A stretch of DNA of 64,000 nt from UBA1562 sp041653955 (GCA_041653955.1 JBAZEH010000001.1:1-64000), one strand, 5' to 3'. Positions 17,136 through 26,732 are shown, numbered from the stretch's first letter. Numbers and translations are program-made. Notes: generated from the letters alone by a model not told the origin.

Positions 17136-18205
17136 TGCAGATATACCCTTTCGGTTTCAATGACCATCTTCTCCTGCGAGAAATCACGATCTATAAATGA
17201 CCTGGCATTGGTGCCCAGTATTTTTGCTTTATCCGGGTTCCATAGTAATTCTGATATCGCCTCTGCCAGCCCGCCGCTGTCACCTGCTGCGAATAGCAAC
17301 CCGGTATCCTGATCCTTGATAAGGCTCCTTATCCCGCCTACATCAGAACCGATAACAGCCACTCCCGAAGCCATCGCCTCCATTAAGGCAAGCCCCAGGC
17401 CCTCCTTTAAGGAAGGGAGCACAAAAATATCCATTACGGATAATGCTTCCCGCGTATCCATAACCGCCGGAATAAAAAGCACACTCTTATCTAACCCCTT
17501 CTCCTTTACCAATTCCGTCAATTTCTCTTTTTTCTTCCCTTCTCCGACAATAAGAAGCTGGGCCGCGGGTATCCTGGCGATCACATCCCGCATTGCCTCT
17601 ATAAGATAAATATGCCCCTTCTCTTCGGAGAGCCTGGCGATTATACCTACTACCGGCCCATCCTTTAAGCCCATCTTTTTCTTCAGCTCCGGGCCGGCCC
17701 CCTGGCCGCATTTCCCAAATCTATCCACATCTATTCCGTTATGTATGACCGTAATATCCTCCTGCCTGGCCCCCAGGTCCCTCACCAGGTGTTCCTTTAC
17801 CGGCTCACTTATGGCAATCACCCGCCTGCCCCAGCAGGGAAATAACCTGCGGGATAACCTGTTTTGAAAGAAACCGTGGCAGGTAGAGATATAGGGTTTC
17901 CCCGTAATACACCCTAACACCTGCGTCACCCGGGTATTGGCGTGGACAATATCTATTTCCTTTTCTTTCAGATACGCCGACAATCTCAATCTGCTTAATA
18001 AAACCTTATAGCTTATCTCCGATTTTGTCTTTATAGGTATCGGCAGATACGCGATATCTTTTTCCATAAGGCTGCCGAGCAGCTCTCCGCCGCTTGAGGC
18101 CACGTGGATATCATGCCCGCGCTTCTTCATCCCGGAGGCAAGGGTAAGAACGTAGCTGGTGATACCTCCGATATTAAGATGATTAGTCAGATAAAGTATT
18201 TTCAC
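17111..18205 (-). CDS. GT4-family glycosyltransferase
   Basis: A 364-residue GT-B fold enzyme: an N-terminal acceptor domain with the GG-loop (LTNHLNIGGITSYV), then VIHNGIDVDRF linker, GIIARLSEEKGH and the EX7E donor motif (LPSLKEGLGLALMEAMASG). A retaining transferase using a nucleotide-activated sugar; donor and acceptor are not deducible. It overlaps both neighbours and belongs to the envelope glycan cluster. Confidence 0.9.
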   Translation of the reverse strand: MKILYLTNHLNIGGITSYVLTLASGMKKRGHDIHVASSGGELLGSLMEKDIAYLPIPIKTKSEISYKVLLSRLRLSAYLKEKEIDIVHANTRVTQVLGCITGKPYISTCHGFFQNRLSRRLFPCWGRRVIAISEPVKEHLVRDLGARQEDITVIHNGIDVDRFGKCGQGAGPELKKKMGLKDGPVVGIIARLSEEKGHIYLIEAMRDVIARIPAAQLLIVGEGKKKEKLTELVKEKGLDKSVLFIPAVMDTREALSVMDIFVLPSLKEGLGLALMEAMASGVAVIGSDVGGIRSLIKDQDTGLLFAAGDSGGLAEAISELLWNPDKAKILGTNARSFIDRDFSQEKMVIETERVYLQCLKNVNS

Positions 18206-20307
18206 TGCGCAGGCCCTCTTTTTAAAAAATTATCTATGGCCCCTAACAGCTCCTCCGGCTTTATGGATTCCATGCACTTCACGCTCTTGCAGGAGGATCT
18301 GTAGCAGGGAGAACAATTCATCATCTTCTGTATGACCACGCACTCCCCCGCAAGAGGCATATGCCTCTTGGAATCAGTAGGGCCGAAGAGCGCGATCAAG
18401 GGCACCCCCTGGCTTGCCGCCACATGCAAAGGAGCTGAATCGGGAGAGATAAATACAGCGCACCTCCTGATAAGGCAGGCGAGCTGGTTAACAGTAGTCT
18501 TACCGCAGGCGTTTATTATCTTTATATTCTTAAGGTTATCCATCAATTCATTAGCGGCTGAAGCGTCTTTATCCGTTCCGGTTATGACGACCCTGAGTTC
18601 CCTGCGGCATAACTCCTCGCATAGCCTGACGATATGATGCATCGGCCAGTTCTTGGTGGGCCATTTAAAACTCGCGCTTATGTTAATACCTATAAGCACC
18701 TGATTGGCGCTTAACCACTCCGATTTCAGGAAATCATCCACGTATTTTTCATCCTGCGGCCCCGGCCAAAGCTCAAGCCGCGTGTCCTTTAATTCTATCC
18801 CAAGCATCTTTAGTACCCTGAACTGATGAGAGACGGGGTCCATGAGCGGACGCTCGTCCTTTATCCGTTCATTCAGCAGGAAACCAAATTTCTTATTGTC
18901 ATAACCGTATCGTTTCACTGCCAGGCTTAAAAAAGAAAGGATATGGCTCTTGCGGTTATTCTGCAGGTCTATCACCATATCAAAATCATTTTTCCTCAAT
19001 GTCTCTGCCAGGCTCAAGAGCCCCCTTACGCCTTTATCCCTTCCCTTAAAATCACATACCAACAGCTCGTCTATATAAGGGCAGTTAAAAAGAATATCCC
19101 TGGATTCCTCGCCCACAAGGAAACTTATCTTGTAATTATGCTTAAACTTCTCCCTTATCGCCCTGATGGCGGCCGTAGAAAGTATGATATCCCCGAGGGA
19201 GCTGAATTTTATTATCAGTATCTTGAAATTGCTAAGCGCATCCTTATACACATCCAGCGTGCTTTGCGCCATAAGGTCTACATTATATTTATCCTTCACT
19301 TTCTTATAGGCGTGCTCGGCTAATTCCTGGCTTAATTCCAGGTCGCGGTATATTTTTATCGCGGCATCCGCGATACTCACAGGGTCTGCCGGAGGCACAA
19401 GCAAGCCTGTCTTATGGTCTTCTATAATATCAATTACCCCTCCGACGCGGGTAGCGACGACCGGCACCCCGCATGCCTGCGCCTCCACGATCACCCTGCC
19501 GAACGCCTCATGCGAGGTGGTCGCCAGCACAAGAAGGTCCAGGTGAGCCAGTATCCCCGGGATATCCCTCTGGTTCCCCAAAAACTGCGTGCAATGCCAC
19601 AACCCCAGGCGTTTCACCAGGACCTGCACCTGCTCTTTATACGCCTCTTTGGAAGCAGAGGCATCTCCTATTATCCATATCTTAAGCCGCGGGACGCTGC
19701 GCGCGACATACGCCATCGCCTTTATAAAATGCGAATGTCCTTTTATGGGAGTGATCCTGCCGATTATCCCTACATTAAACTCATCCTTTCTTTTATCCTT
19801 GGGAGCGATATACCTGAATTTATCAAGGTCTACGCTGCGCGGTATCATCCTTACACGCTCGTGGGGTACCCCGAAATCATCTATCATATGCCGGCCGATA
19901 ACATTGCTTAAGATGATCACCCTCCTGCCCCACCCCATCACATAGCTAAAAAGATGTTTTTTATAATAACCATGGCAGGTGGTAATAAAAGGCTTTCCGC
20001 TTCTGCGGCAGGCAAAATACGATATCCACGCCGGAACGCGTGAGCGCGCGTGGACTATATCTATCTGTTCCTTCTTTATTATCTCTGTCAGCTTGGGGAC
20101 CATCCTGAACATTATAAACAGGGATTTCTTATGCACCGGCAACTGGTAATGTATTGCCCCGCAGGAAGCCAGCTCTTTTACCATCGGCCCGCCGTTTGAA
20201 ACCACTACCACCTTATGCCCTGCCTTTACCAGGTACCTTGCCAGGTCAATAGTCCCTGTCTCAACTCCGCCTACTTTAAGCTCGGGTAATACCTGAAGTA
20301 TATTCAT
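18202..20307 (-). CDS. GT4-GT9 bifunctional glycosyltransferase fusion
   Basis: A 701-residue protein joining two transferase classes. Residues 1 to about 360 are GT4 (LPELKVGGVETGTIDLARYL, IIGRITPIKGHSHF, EX7E in TSHEAFGRVIVEAQACG). From about 363 a complete GT9 module follows (FKILIIKFSSLGDIILSTAA, FISPDSAPLHVA), ending in the four-cysteine motif (CSPCYRSSC...KCMESI) shared by all GT9 modules in this cluster. The fusion would couple addition of two different sugars. The intact frame and a single start argue against assembly error. It overlaps neighbours by 4 bases on each side. Confidence 0.88.
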   Translation of the reverse strand: MNILQVLPELKVGGVETGTIDLARYLVKAGHKVVVVSNGGPMVKELASCGAIHYQLPVHKKSLFIMFRMVPKLTEIIKKEQIDIVHARSRVPAWISYFACRRSGKPFITTCHGYYKKHLFSYVMGWGRRVIILSNVIGRHMIDDFGVPHERVRMIPRSVDLDKFRYIAPKDKRKDEFNVGIIGRITPIKGHSHFIKAMAYVARSVPRLKIWIIGDASASKEAYKEQVQVLVKRLGLWHCTQFLGNQRDIPGILAHLDLLVLATTSHEAFGRVIVEAQACGVPVVATRVGGVIDIIEDHKTGLLVPPADPVSIADAAIKIYRDLELSQELAEHAYKKVKDKYNVDLMAQSTLDVYKDALSNFKILIIKFSSLGDIILSTAAIRAIREKFKHNYKISFLVGEESRDILFNCPYIDELLVCDFKGRDKGVRGLLSLAETLRKNDFDMVIDLQNNRKSHILSFLSLAVKRYGYDNKKFGFLLNERIKDERPLMDPVSHQFRVLKMLGIELKDTRLELWPGPQDEKYVDDFLKSEWLSANQVLIGINISASFKWPTKNWPMHHIVRLCEELCRRELRVVITGTDKDASAANELMDNLKNIKIINACGKTTVNQLACLIRRCAVFISPDSAPLHVAASQGVPLIALFGPTDSKRHMPLAGECVVIQKMMNCSPCYRSSCKSVKCMESIKPEELLGAIDNFLKRGPAQ

Positions 20308-22247
20308 AGTATCTTTTTTATCGCCTCTCTTACCAACAGGTCATCCTTAAGCGGCTCTATCTCCGGGCGCTTTAACCATACCTCTTCTATCTTCTCCGCC
20401 AGCTTATCCGCTTCTACCAGTGCCACATATTTATTCCCGGCAAAATGCCCGAGGAACCTGCGATGTTTACCGCTAAGGCCGGGAGAATCAAAAACTATCA
20501 CGTATCTTCCGCTCTTAACCGCCTCGGATATCATTGATATGCTTTCAGGAGAAGTAATGACTATATCGCTAAGGGCGGTTATCCCTTCTACCGCCTCATG
20601 TATATTTTTCTCATTAGCGATCACAAGCAGCTTGCAGGGGCCATAACCGGAAAACTCCCTTTTAAGCAGCCCCTCTACCGCGGGTGATGTCCTGCGTGAA
20701 GTAGTAATAAGCAGCTCCGCGCCCAGCCTGCCGGCGGCAGCCTTGACCTGGCCGGATATCTTACTCATCATATCCCCGGTCAAACGGAATCCTTTGGCAT
20801 CCCCTCCTATCAATATACCCAGGGCCGGCTCTTTAAAAACTTTAACGCCGAGCTTCTTTAAACCCTCTGCCGCGCCTTTAAGGCTATCCTCATTTATCGT
20901 ATTAAGCGCGCCTTCTATCTCCACGACATTCCTTCTTCTCGGAGGATTATCGTGGCGGCTCATTACCACCAGGTCAAAACGGTTCACGCTGAATATGGAT
21001 GGGCGCATAAGCACTATGGATTTAGCCAGGTTTTCCCTTGAAACCACATAATTGACAGGGGCGACCTGCGAACCGCAGGATATCACGATATCCGGTTTAA
21101 TGCCGCTTAACTCCTTATAAACCCCGTCTTCTAAGAATTTTCTCATGCACCAGCCGCACCCCTGGCAGCCATATTTACCGGAAAATATACAACTTGCGGT
21201 CATAGCAACGCGGGAATTCTTGCCCCTGAACTTTACCTCAACCTTCCTGATATTCGCGCTTATCCCTTTTTCATTCAGGATATCCCTGGCAATGCCAGCG
21301 ATCCCTTCGGATTGCCTTAAGTGCCCTGTCTTACCGTCGCTTAAGATAAGGATATCGCGCTCTGTGCCATATTTCCACGCCTTATAGGTCCAAAGGTAAT
21401 CCTTTGGGTATTTTGAAATATACCTTTCAAATATATTCACCAGCGCCTGCAGGTTATCTTTTATATCCTGCTGGGTATCCCCTGTCCGTTTAAGCTCTAA
21501 GGGCGGTTCTACAAAGGCCTTTACGTAGGGCCCCTTCAAGCGCGTATAGAATGCCGGGACTATGCAGGCATCGTATTTCATGGCGAGCCTTATAGCTCCC
21601 GAAGGCATAGAGGCGTACCGTCCAAAAAACTTAACCTGTATTCCGGACCTCCCGCCCTGGTCAGCGCTCATGCCTATCGCTTCATTGTTCTTCAACACCT
21701 TTATCAGTTGGCGGGTCTCCCCTTCTCTCTGGATAAACTTACACCCCTGCTGCCTGCGGAAGGAATTAAGGAGGCCGTTCAAGCGCGGGTATTTCTGGAC
21801 GCGGATAAAAAGGTTAAAAGGAAAACCCAGGTTCGCGCAGATGACATTAGAAAGCTCCCAACTCCCCGCGTGCACCCCGACAAGAATTACACCCTTGCCT
21901 CTGTTTAGGGCTTCATAAGCGTATTCCCTGCCTTCAATTGCCACATATTTATTTATATATGCCTCATCCACGGCCGGGATCAGCAGTACTTCAATAATAC
22001 TCTGTCCGAACGCGCGGTAAAAATCTTTAACCAGGCAATTCAGCTCCTTCGGAGAGAATTTATCCGGAAATGCCCCCTTGATATTGGCATAAACTACCGC
22101 CCTGTGCCTGCGGTCAAGGCAAAATAATAATTCTCCCAGCCGCGCTCCCAAAAACATGCTCACGCCGACAGGCAGGCTCCTTATTAAAGGCCCGATCAGC
22201 CTAATGAGTATATAACCCCAGTAATCTATCGCGGAATCTTTCTTCAT
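20304..22247 (-). CDS. LpxL-type lipid A acyltransferase fused to an ELM1-like domain
   Basis: A 647-residue protein. Residues 1 to about 295 are a lysophospholipid/lauroyl acyltransferase (HtrB/LpxL) with the catalytic HAGSWE (HX4E) motif and later SADQGGRSGIQVKFFG and PAFYTRLKG. From about 297 a second domain starts ILILSDGKTGHLRQSEGIA, the hallmark of ELM1/DUF1022 proteins (GT-B-like fold), including SCGSQVAPVNYV, LIGGDAKGF, TTSRRTSPAVEGLL and ITSPESISMISEA. The role of ELM1-like domains in bacteria is poorly known. Fusion to a lipid A acyltransferase, next to lpxK, suggests a lipid A or core modification function. It overlaps lpxK by 47 bases. Confidence 0.87.
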   Translation of the reverse strand: MKKDSAIDYWGYILIRLIGPLIRSLPVGVSMFLGARLGELLFCLDRRHRAVVYANIKGAFPDKFSPKELNCLVKDFYRAFGQSIIEVLLIPAVDEAYINKYVAIEGREYAYEALNRGKGVILVGVHAGSWELSNVICANLGFPFNLFIRVQKYPRLNGLLNSFRRQQGCKFIQREGETRQLIKVLKNNEAIGMSADQGGRSGIQVKFFGRYASMPSGAIRLAMKYDACIVPAFYTRLKGPYVKAFVEPPLELKRTGDTQQDIKDNLQALVNIFERYISKYPKDYLWTYKAWKYGTERDILILSDGKTGHLRQSEGIAGIARDILNEKGISANIRKVEVKFRGKNSRVAMTASCIFSGKYGCQGCGWCMRKFLEDGVYKELSGIKPDIVISCGSQVAPVNYVVSRENLAKSIVLMRPSIFSVNRFDLVVMSRHDNPPRRRNVVEIEGALNTINEDSLKGAAEGLKKLGVKVFKEPALGILIGGDAKGFRLTGDMMSKISGQVKAAAGRLGAELLITTSRRTSPAVEGLLKREFSGYGPCKLLVIANEKNIHEAVEGITALSDIVITSPESISMISEAVKSGRYVIVFDSPGLSGKHRRFLGHFAGNKYVALVEADKLAEKIEEVWLKRPEIEPLKDDLLVREAIKKIL

Positions 22248-23244
22248 TTTTTGTTATCTTTAACTGCACGCGCAGGAACCATACCGGTATCCCGTAATCA
22301 AAATCCGGAAGCTGGCGAAGCCTGGCGGCGTCTTTTTCAGTAGTAAGCAAAACCTCTATATTCATCTGGCGGGACTTATGCATAATACCGTCAATATCTT
22401 TTTGGGTGTAATTGTGGTGGTCGCGGAACCTGAATGACGCGCTAACCTTCACCCCGAGCCTGGCAGCCAAAAGTTCAAAAGAACCCGGGTCAGCGATAGC
22501 GGAAAAGAGGGCCGCGGACCTGCCCGATAAACCTTCCGCGCTAAGCGGTTCCGCGGGCTTATCAAGCCTGTAGAAACCCGACGGGCTGTGCACAGACTCA
22601 ACCTGCAGCGCCTTGCTATTAATACGTTCCAGAACGCCCCTTGCCTCACCCGCTCCAGGGCCAAGGTCGCTTTTAGTCAACAGAAATATATCCGCGCGCT
22701 TCAGGGAAGATAAAGGCTCACGCAATATGCCGCGCGGGATAAGCCTGCGGTTGCCAAAAAGGCGCGAACCGTCTATCGCGACTATCTCAAGGTCCTTCCT
22801 TATCCCCCATTGCTGCATACCGTCATCAAGTATCACCGTATCAACACCATGCCCGCGTATAGCGTAATTCACCGCGCGTATACGGTCAGGGTCCACTATT
22901 ACCGGAATATCCTCAAGATTGATCTTAAGCATATAGGGTTCATCCCCCATAGTGCCCCTGCCTCTGTTATATCCCCTGCTTACTATGGCTACCTTACGCC
23001 CTTTATCCTTTAAATAACGGGCGATATATAATACAAGGGGTGTTTTTCCTGTCCCCCCCAATGTAATATTACCCACGCTGACCACCTTGCAGGCAGGGCG
23101 GCGGGGGCTCAAACCGCGGATAAATATGACGATCCTGACAAACAGGCCATAGATAAGCGAAATAAGATAAAGGAATACCTTGATGGCCCCCGCTATCGGG
23201 CCTCTATATTTATCCATAGCTAAATTATAAAGATAACCTAACAT
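22201..23244 (-). CDS. lpxK: Tetraacyldisaccharide 4'-kinase
   Basis: Phosphorylates the 4' position of the lipid A disaccharide at the inner membrane. 347 residues: an N-terminal hydrophobic membrane-associating helix (AIKVFLYLISLIYGLFVRIVI), Walker A VGNITLGGTGKTPLV, SRGYNRG, and DDGMQQWGIRKDLEIV (the Asp-rich metal site). Its long 47-base overlap with the downstream acyltransferase implies tight coupling. Other lpx genes (lpxA, B, C, D) are not in the window. Confidence 0.95.
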   Translation of the reverse strand: MLGYLYNLAMDKYRGPIAGAIKVFLYLISLIYGLFVRIVIFIRGLSPRRPACKVVSVGNITLGGTGKTPLVLYIARYLKDKGRKVAIVSRGYNRGRGTMGDEPYMLKINLEDIPVIVDPDRIRAVNYAIRGHGVDTVILDDGMQQWGIRKDLEIVAIDGSRLFGNRRLIPRGILREPLSSLKRADIFLLTKSDLGPGAGEARGVLERINSKALQVESVHSPSGFYRLDKPAEPLSAEGLSGRSAALFSAIADPGSFELLAARLGVKVSASFRFRDHHNYTQKDIDGIMHKSRQMNIEVLLTTEKDAARLRQLPDFDYGIPVWFLRVQLKITKNEERFRDRLLGLYTH

Positions 23245-23516
23245 CAGATTTTACCTGCCAACATCAATATACCGATCACGACAAATAATGACGCCCCCGC
23301 GTATTTTATGAGTTCGGGTTTGAGGTATCTGGCGAGTATAGCCCCAAGGAACACCGATATAAGCGTTACTATAGCGTAGGCAGCCACAGAACCGATCCAT
23401 ACCGATAGCGGCCTGCCTGATTTAGCCGACATAGTTATCCCTACTATCTGGGTTTTATCCGCGAGTTCCGCTAAGAATACCGCGGTAAAAGTAGCCAATA
23501 ATACTTTCCACTCCAT
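23244..23516 (-). CDS. Half-size GDT1/UPF0016 (TMEM165-like) cation transporter
   Basis: A 90-residue, three-helix membrane protein carrying one copy of the family motif as AELADKTQ (Glu-x-x-Asp-Lys-Thr). The family normally has two such inverted halves in one chain of about 190 residues and exports Mn2+ or Ca2+. A single half would have to homodimerise or pair with another half; no second half is seen next to it. A GGAGGAAG site precedes the ATG. It sits between lpxK (stop/start overlap) and the GGDEF gene. Confidence 0.85.
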   Translation of the reverse strand: MEWKVLLATFTAVFLAELADKTQIVGITMSAKSGRPLSVWIGSVAAYAIVTLISVFLGAILARYLKPELIKYAGASLFVVIGILMLAGKI

Positions 23517-24514
23517 TACTTCCTCCTTATCTCGGATAATATATCCACGCTATCTTTCTCCCTTCCCTTTACTCCTTTATCAATAACCCTCCTGTTGACC
23601 ATAAAGTTGCTTCCGGGAAGCCCTTTTAAATATTTCTTCAGTTCCGCGGTAGTATCCATAAGCTCAAAAATATTCATTGTCTGTCCGAGAGCGTTGTTCA
23701 CGATGGCGACCGACAGGCTCATCAGCGGCATATTCGTGATATTACCCATCCTGTCGCTGCCCTTAATATATCCGTTCTTTGAGTCCTCCTGCGAATAGCG
23801 CTTTGGTACCATACTGTCAAACTCCCTGATCGCCTCCCTGGCGATCTCCTCGGACTTATCGGGAGTAGTAATAAGGACGAAATCATCCCCTCCTATATGT
23901 CCGACAAAATCATCATTATTGCCGGCAGCCTTGACTTTATTTGATATTATCCTTGATGTATCAAGTATCACTTCATCCCCTTTTAGATAACCGTATTTAT
24001 CATTGTAGGATTTAAAATTATCTATATCCGCGTAATGGAACGAGAACGGCTGCCCTGAATCCAGCCTCTCCATAAGCTCCCTCTGGATAAGCTTATTACC
24101 GGGGAGACGCGTGAGGGCATTGGCGTTAAAGTGGTGCGCGGCGCTGCGCAAGGCGAGGACTATCCTTATCTCCAGGTCTATCGGGTCCGGCGGCTTGATC
24201 AGATAATCATCCACCCCCTGTTCAATACTCAGGAGGTCGCGCCTTAACTGCCTCTTATCTATCAGGACGATCGTCGGGATATATGAAGTAAGAAAATCGC
24301 TCTTTATCTCCTTGCATATTGAGAGCCCCTTCTTCCCGTTCATCGCCGCGTCGATTATGACAAGGTGCGGGTTCTCTTTCTTTAAAAGCCCCGTTATATC
24401 CTGCCCCTCCTCAACTATGAGCACATGGTACTCCCACGCCTTTAAAAGATAAAGGAGTATCTCGCGTAATTTCTGGTCAGGAGCGGCTAGGACTATTCTA
24501 ACCTCTTGGCTCAT
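23516..24514 (-). CDS. Receiver-GGDEF protein (putative diguanylate cyclase response regulator)
   Basis: 332 residues: an N-terminal CheY-like receiver (phospho-acceptor Asp55 in LVIIDAAMNG, conserved Lys107 in LIKPP), then a GGDEF domain with the active-site motif as GGDDF (208-212), preceded by YADIDNFKSYNDKYG. The fourth position change E to D is tolerated in some active cyclases. There is no RxxD inhibitory site at the usual spacing (NDDF is found), so product inhibition is unlikely if the protein is active. It would signal by c-di-GMP. No partner histidine kinase is nearby. Confidence 0.88.
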   Translation of the reverse strand: MSQEVRIVLAAPDQKLREILLYLLKAWEYHVLIVEEGQDITGLLKKENPHLVIIDAAMNGKKGLSICKEIKSDFLTSYIPTIVLIDKRQLRRDLLSIEQGVDDYLIKPPDPIDLEIRIVLALRSAAHHFNANALTRLPGNKLIQRELMERLDSGQPFSFHYADIDNFKSYNDKYGYLKGDEVILDTSRIISNKVKAAGNNDDFVGHIGGDDFVLITTPDKSEEIAREAIREFDSMVPKRYSQEDSKNGYIKGSDRMGNITNMPLMSLSVAIVNNALGQTMNIFELMDTTAELKKYLKGLPGSNFMVNRRVIDKGVKGREKDSVDILSEIRRK

Positions 24515-24525
24515 AGTTTAAATAG

Positions 24526-25428
24526 TTACGGCGTTATGGTCACCCTAAGCTGCGTATACAGGCCGTCTTTTATGTTTATCTTACCCAGGCTGTCATTGTA
24601 TGTCAGGCGGCGCCTGAAATTACCGCCGACGGAAAGAGTGGCCTGGATATATTTATTAAACTTATACCCTACGCCGCCGCCGAAATATGATTCATAATAA
24701 CGCAGGACCGCTGTGCGGGTGTCATCGTATTTTACTTCATATTCGTTATTAAGAGAGAAACTCCCTTCCGTGAACACGCTTATCTTGTCGGTAAGTTTAT
24801 ATGTGATATTAGGCCTTTTGGGGGCGATATGAAAAGTGAGCCTGTCATTTGGCTTATAGATAAAACCGAGAACAGGAAAAAACGGGGTCTGGGTATCGGG
24901 AAAAACAGCCAGGCCGCAAAGGAACACCCATTTAGGGTCAGGCATGTAGATAGCATAAAACCTGCTGGGGATACGAAAATTTGAACTGGTGAACTCCCAG
25001 CTGTCCGAATAAAAAGAGGGCTCAAGCCCTATGCGAAAATAAGTTTTATCAAAATCAAAGAAAGGCAGCGTGGTCTCTATGCCGGTAGCCAATTCTATGA
25101 GGCGCGAAGGAAGGCGCACATCGGTTACGGTATTATCTATACCGGTATATTTGTTATACAGGTATAGCTTTACGGGTAATTTACCGAATGCCTTAAGATT
25201 ATAGTTAAATGTGGCTTCTGTCTTTACGATCTCTACATCCCCTGCCTGGGCCTTAGCGCCGCGGCTGGGCTCATATCTTGCGCCAACCTCCATATCGCAG
25301 GTAATATCCTTTTTTGCCTCCTCCTCTTCAGCGCTTAAATATACCGGGAGTGACAATAATAATATTGCCGCGAAAATGAATAACGCTACAATAGCGGGGC
25401 GCGGGTGTATCTTGCCGGCAAAACCCAT
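24526..25428 (-). CDS. Outer-membrane beta-barrel protein (DUF6268-like)
   Basis: 300 residues with a signal peptide (hydrophobic IVALFIFAAILLLSLPVYLSA, cleavage near residue 32). The rest consists of alternating amphipathic strands rich in Tyr/Phe, with a C-terminal strand ending YTQLRVTITP, typical of outer-membrane barrels. Glycine-rich turns (YFGGGVGYKF, LSVGGNFRRR) recur near the end. Function is unknown. The DUF6268 link is from overall pattern and should be tested. A GGAGGATAGGA stretch precedes the ATG. Confidence 0.7.
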   Translation of the reverse strand: MGFAGKIHPRPAIVALFIFAAILLLSLPVYLSAEEEEAKKDITCDMEVGARYEPSRGAKAQAGDVEIVKTEATFNYNLKAFGKLPVKLYLYNKYTGIDNTVTDVRLPSRLIELATGIETTLPFFDFDKTYFRIGLEPSFYSDSWEFTSSNFRIPSRFYAIYMPDPKWVFLCGLAVFPDTQTPFFPVLGFIYKPNDRLTFHIAPKRPNITYKLTDKISVFTEGSFSLNNEYEVKYDDTRTAVLRYYESYFGGGVGYKFNKYIQATLSVGGNFRRRLTYNDSLGKINIKDGLYTQLRVTITP

Positions 25429-25448
25429 ATTCCTATCCTCCTTTTTAT

Positions 25449-26723
25449 TTAACGCAGATAACCCTCTATATACTCCAGGTTCCTGATAGTGGCGCCTTTA
25501 TTTTCCGCGATAATAGAACCGGCGTTACGGCTCAACTTAACTGCCATATCAGGGTCATTTAACAACTCTTTTATTTTATTAAAAAGTTGTTCCCGGTTAT
25601 CTATTACTATGCAGGCATCCTTTTTAATGAATAACCCCGCGATATCCCGGAAATTAAAAAAGTGCCCCCCGATAAGCACGGGTTTGCCGGCTCCTGCCGG
25701 CTCAAGTATATTATGCCCGCCTTTCTTGACCAGGCTCCCCCCAACAAATACGATATCGGCGATACTATAAAAACTTACCAGCTCTCCTATCATATCCAGG
25801 ATGAATACGGGCCTGGATACGCAGGCGCACGCCTTAAGAGGCAAACGGGAAACCAGGCCCGCGCGAAAACCATAACGCGATAGTATCTTTTCTATATCTT
25901 TGGCCCTTTCAGGGTGGCGCGGAGCGATCAAGAGCTTTAATTTAGGGTACTGCCTGGTAAGCTCCCGATAAACGTCTACAATTATATCCTCTTCCCCTGG
26001 GTGTGTGCTGCCGCAAACCCACAACTTCTCATCCGCCTTCAGGTCAAGCAGCGTTTTGTTTTTATCAACAGCTGCCGCGTCCTTCATATCAATAGAAGGC
26101 GTATTATCAAATTTCATATTACCCGTCACGCGTATCTTATTCTCCGGCACGCCGAGTGAACGCAATCTCCGGGCATCATCGTCAGTCTGCACGCAAAAAA
26201 GCGAGATCTTATCCAATACCGGCTTAATGAAAAACTTTATAGCGCTGTAGCCCCTGAATGAGCGGTCGGATATCCTCCCGTTTACCAGGATAACAGGGAC
26301 CTTCTCGCGGTAAAGGGCGCTGATAAGGTTAGGCCATATCTCCGTCTCCGCCATTATGAATAGCGACGGTTTAACCTTTTTTACTACCTTCCTTACGATA
26401 AAACTGATATCCAGCGGAAGATAACCGGCGAGGTCCCCTTCTTTTGCTATGCTTTTGGCTATCTTATTCCCGGTGGAGGTTACCGTAGTAATAAAGATCT
26501 TCCTGCTGCCGGACACCCCTCTTAGGTGAGCGATAAACTCCTTTACCGCCATCGCCTCACCCACGCTTACCGCGTGTACCCAGACAGGATTATCCGGTTT
26601 TAAACCGCCGGGGAATATCCCCAGGCGCATCCAAAACCCAGAGTGAAATTTCCTTTTAAAGACATATAAAGGCAGGTGCGCCAGCGCGACTATAATGAAT
26701 ATAAGGTCATATAATATCCGCAT
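25449..26723 (-). CDS. waaA: 3-deoxy-D-manno-octulosonic acid (Kdo) transferase
   Basis: GT30 enzyme attaching Kdo to lipid A precursor. 424 residues with an N-terminal membrane anchor (LYDLIFIIVALAHLPLYVFK), the acceptor-domain signature WVHAVSVGEAMAV with the catalytic Glu, TTVTSTGNKIA, and the donor-domain motifs (GSTHPGEEDIIVDVY, FVGGSLVKKGGHNILEPA). It uses the CMP-Kdo made by KdsB encoded at 8.7-9.5 kb. Whether it adds one or more Kdo residues cannot be read from sequence. Confidence 0.95.
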   Translation of the reverse strand: MRILYDLIFIIVALAHLPLYVFKRKFHSGFWMRLGIFPGGLKPDNPVWVHAVSVGEAMAVKEFIAHLRGVSGSRKIFITTVTSTGNKIAKSIAKEGDLAGYLPLDISFIVRKVVKKVKPSLFIMAETEIWPNLISALYREKVPVILVNGRISDRSFRGYSAIKFFIKPVLDKISLFCVQTDDDARRLRSLGVPENKIRVTGNMKFDNTPSIDMKDAAAVDKNKTLLDLKADEKLWVCGSTHPGEEDIIVDVYRELTRQYPKLKLLIAPRHPERAKDIEKILSRYGFRAGLVSRLPLKACACVSRPVFILDMIGELVSFYSIADIVFVGGSLVKKGGHNILEPAGAGKPVLIGGHFFNFRDIAGLFIKKDACIVIDNREQLFNKIKELLNDPDMAVKLSRNAGSIIAENKGATIRNLEYIEGYLR

Positions 26724-26732
26724 TTTTATATC

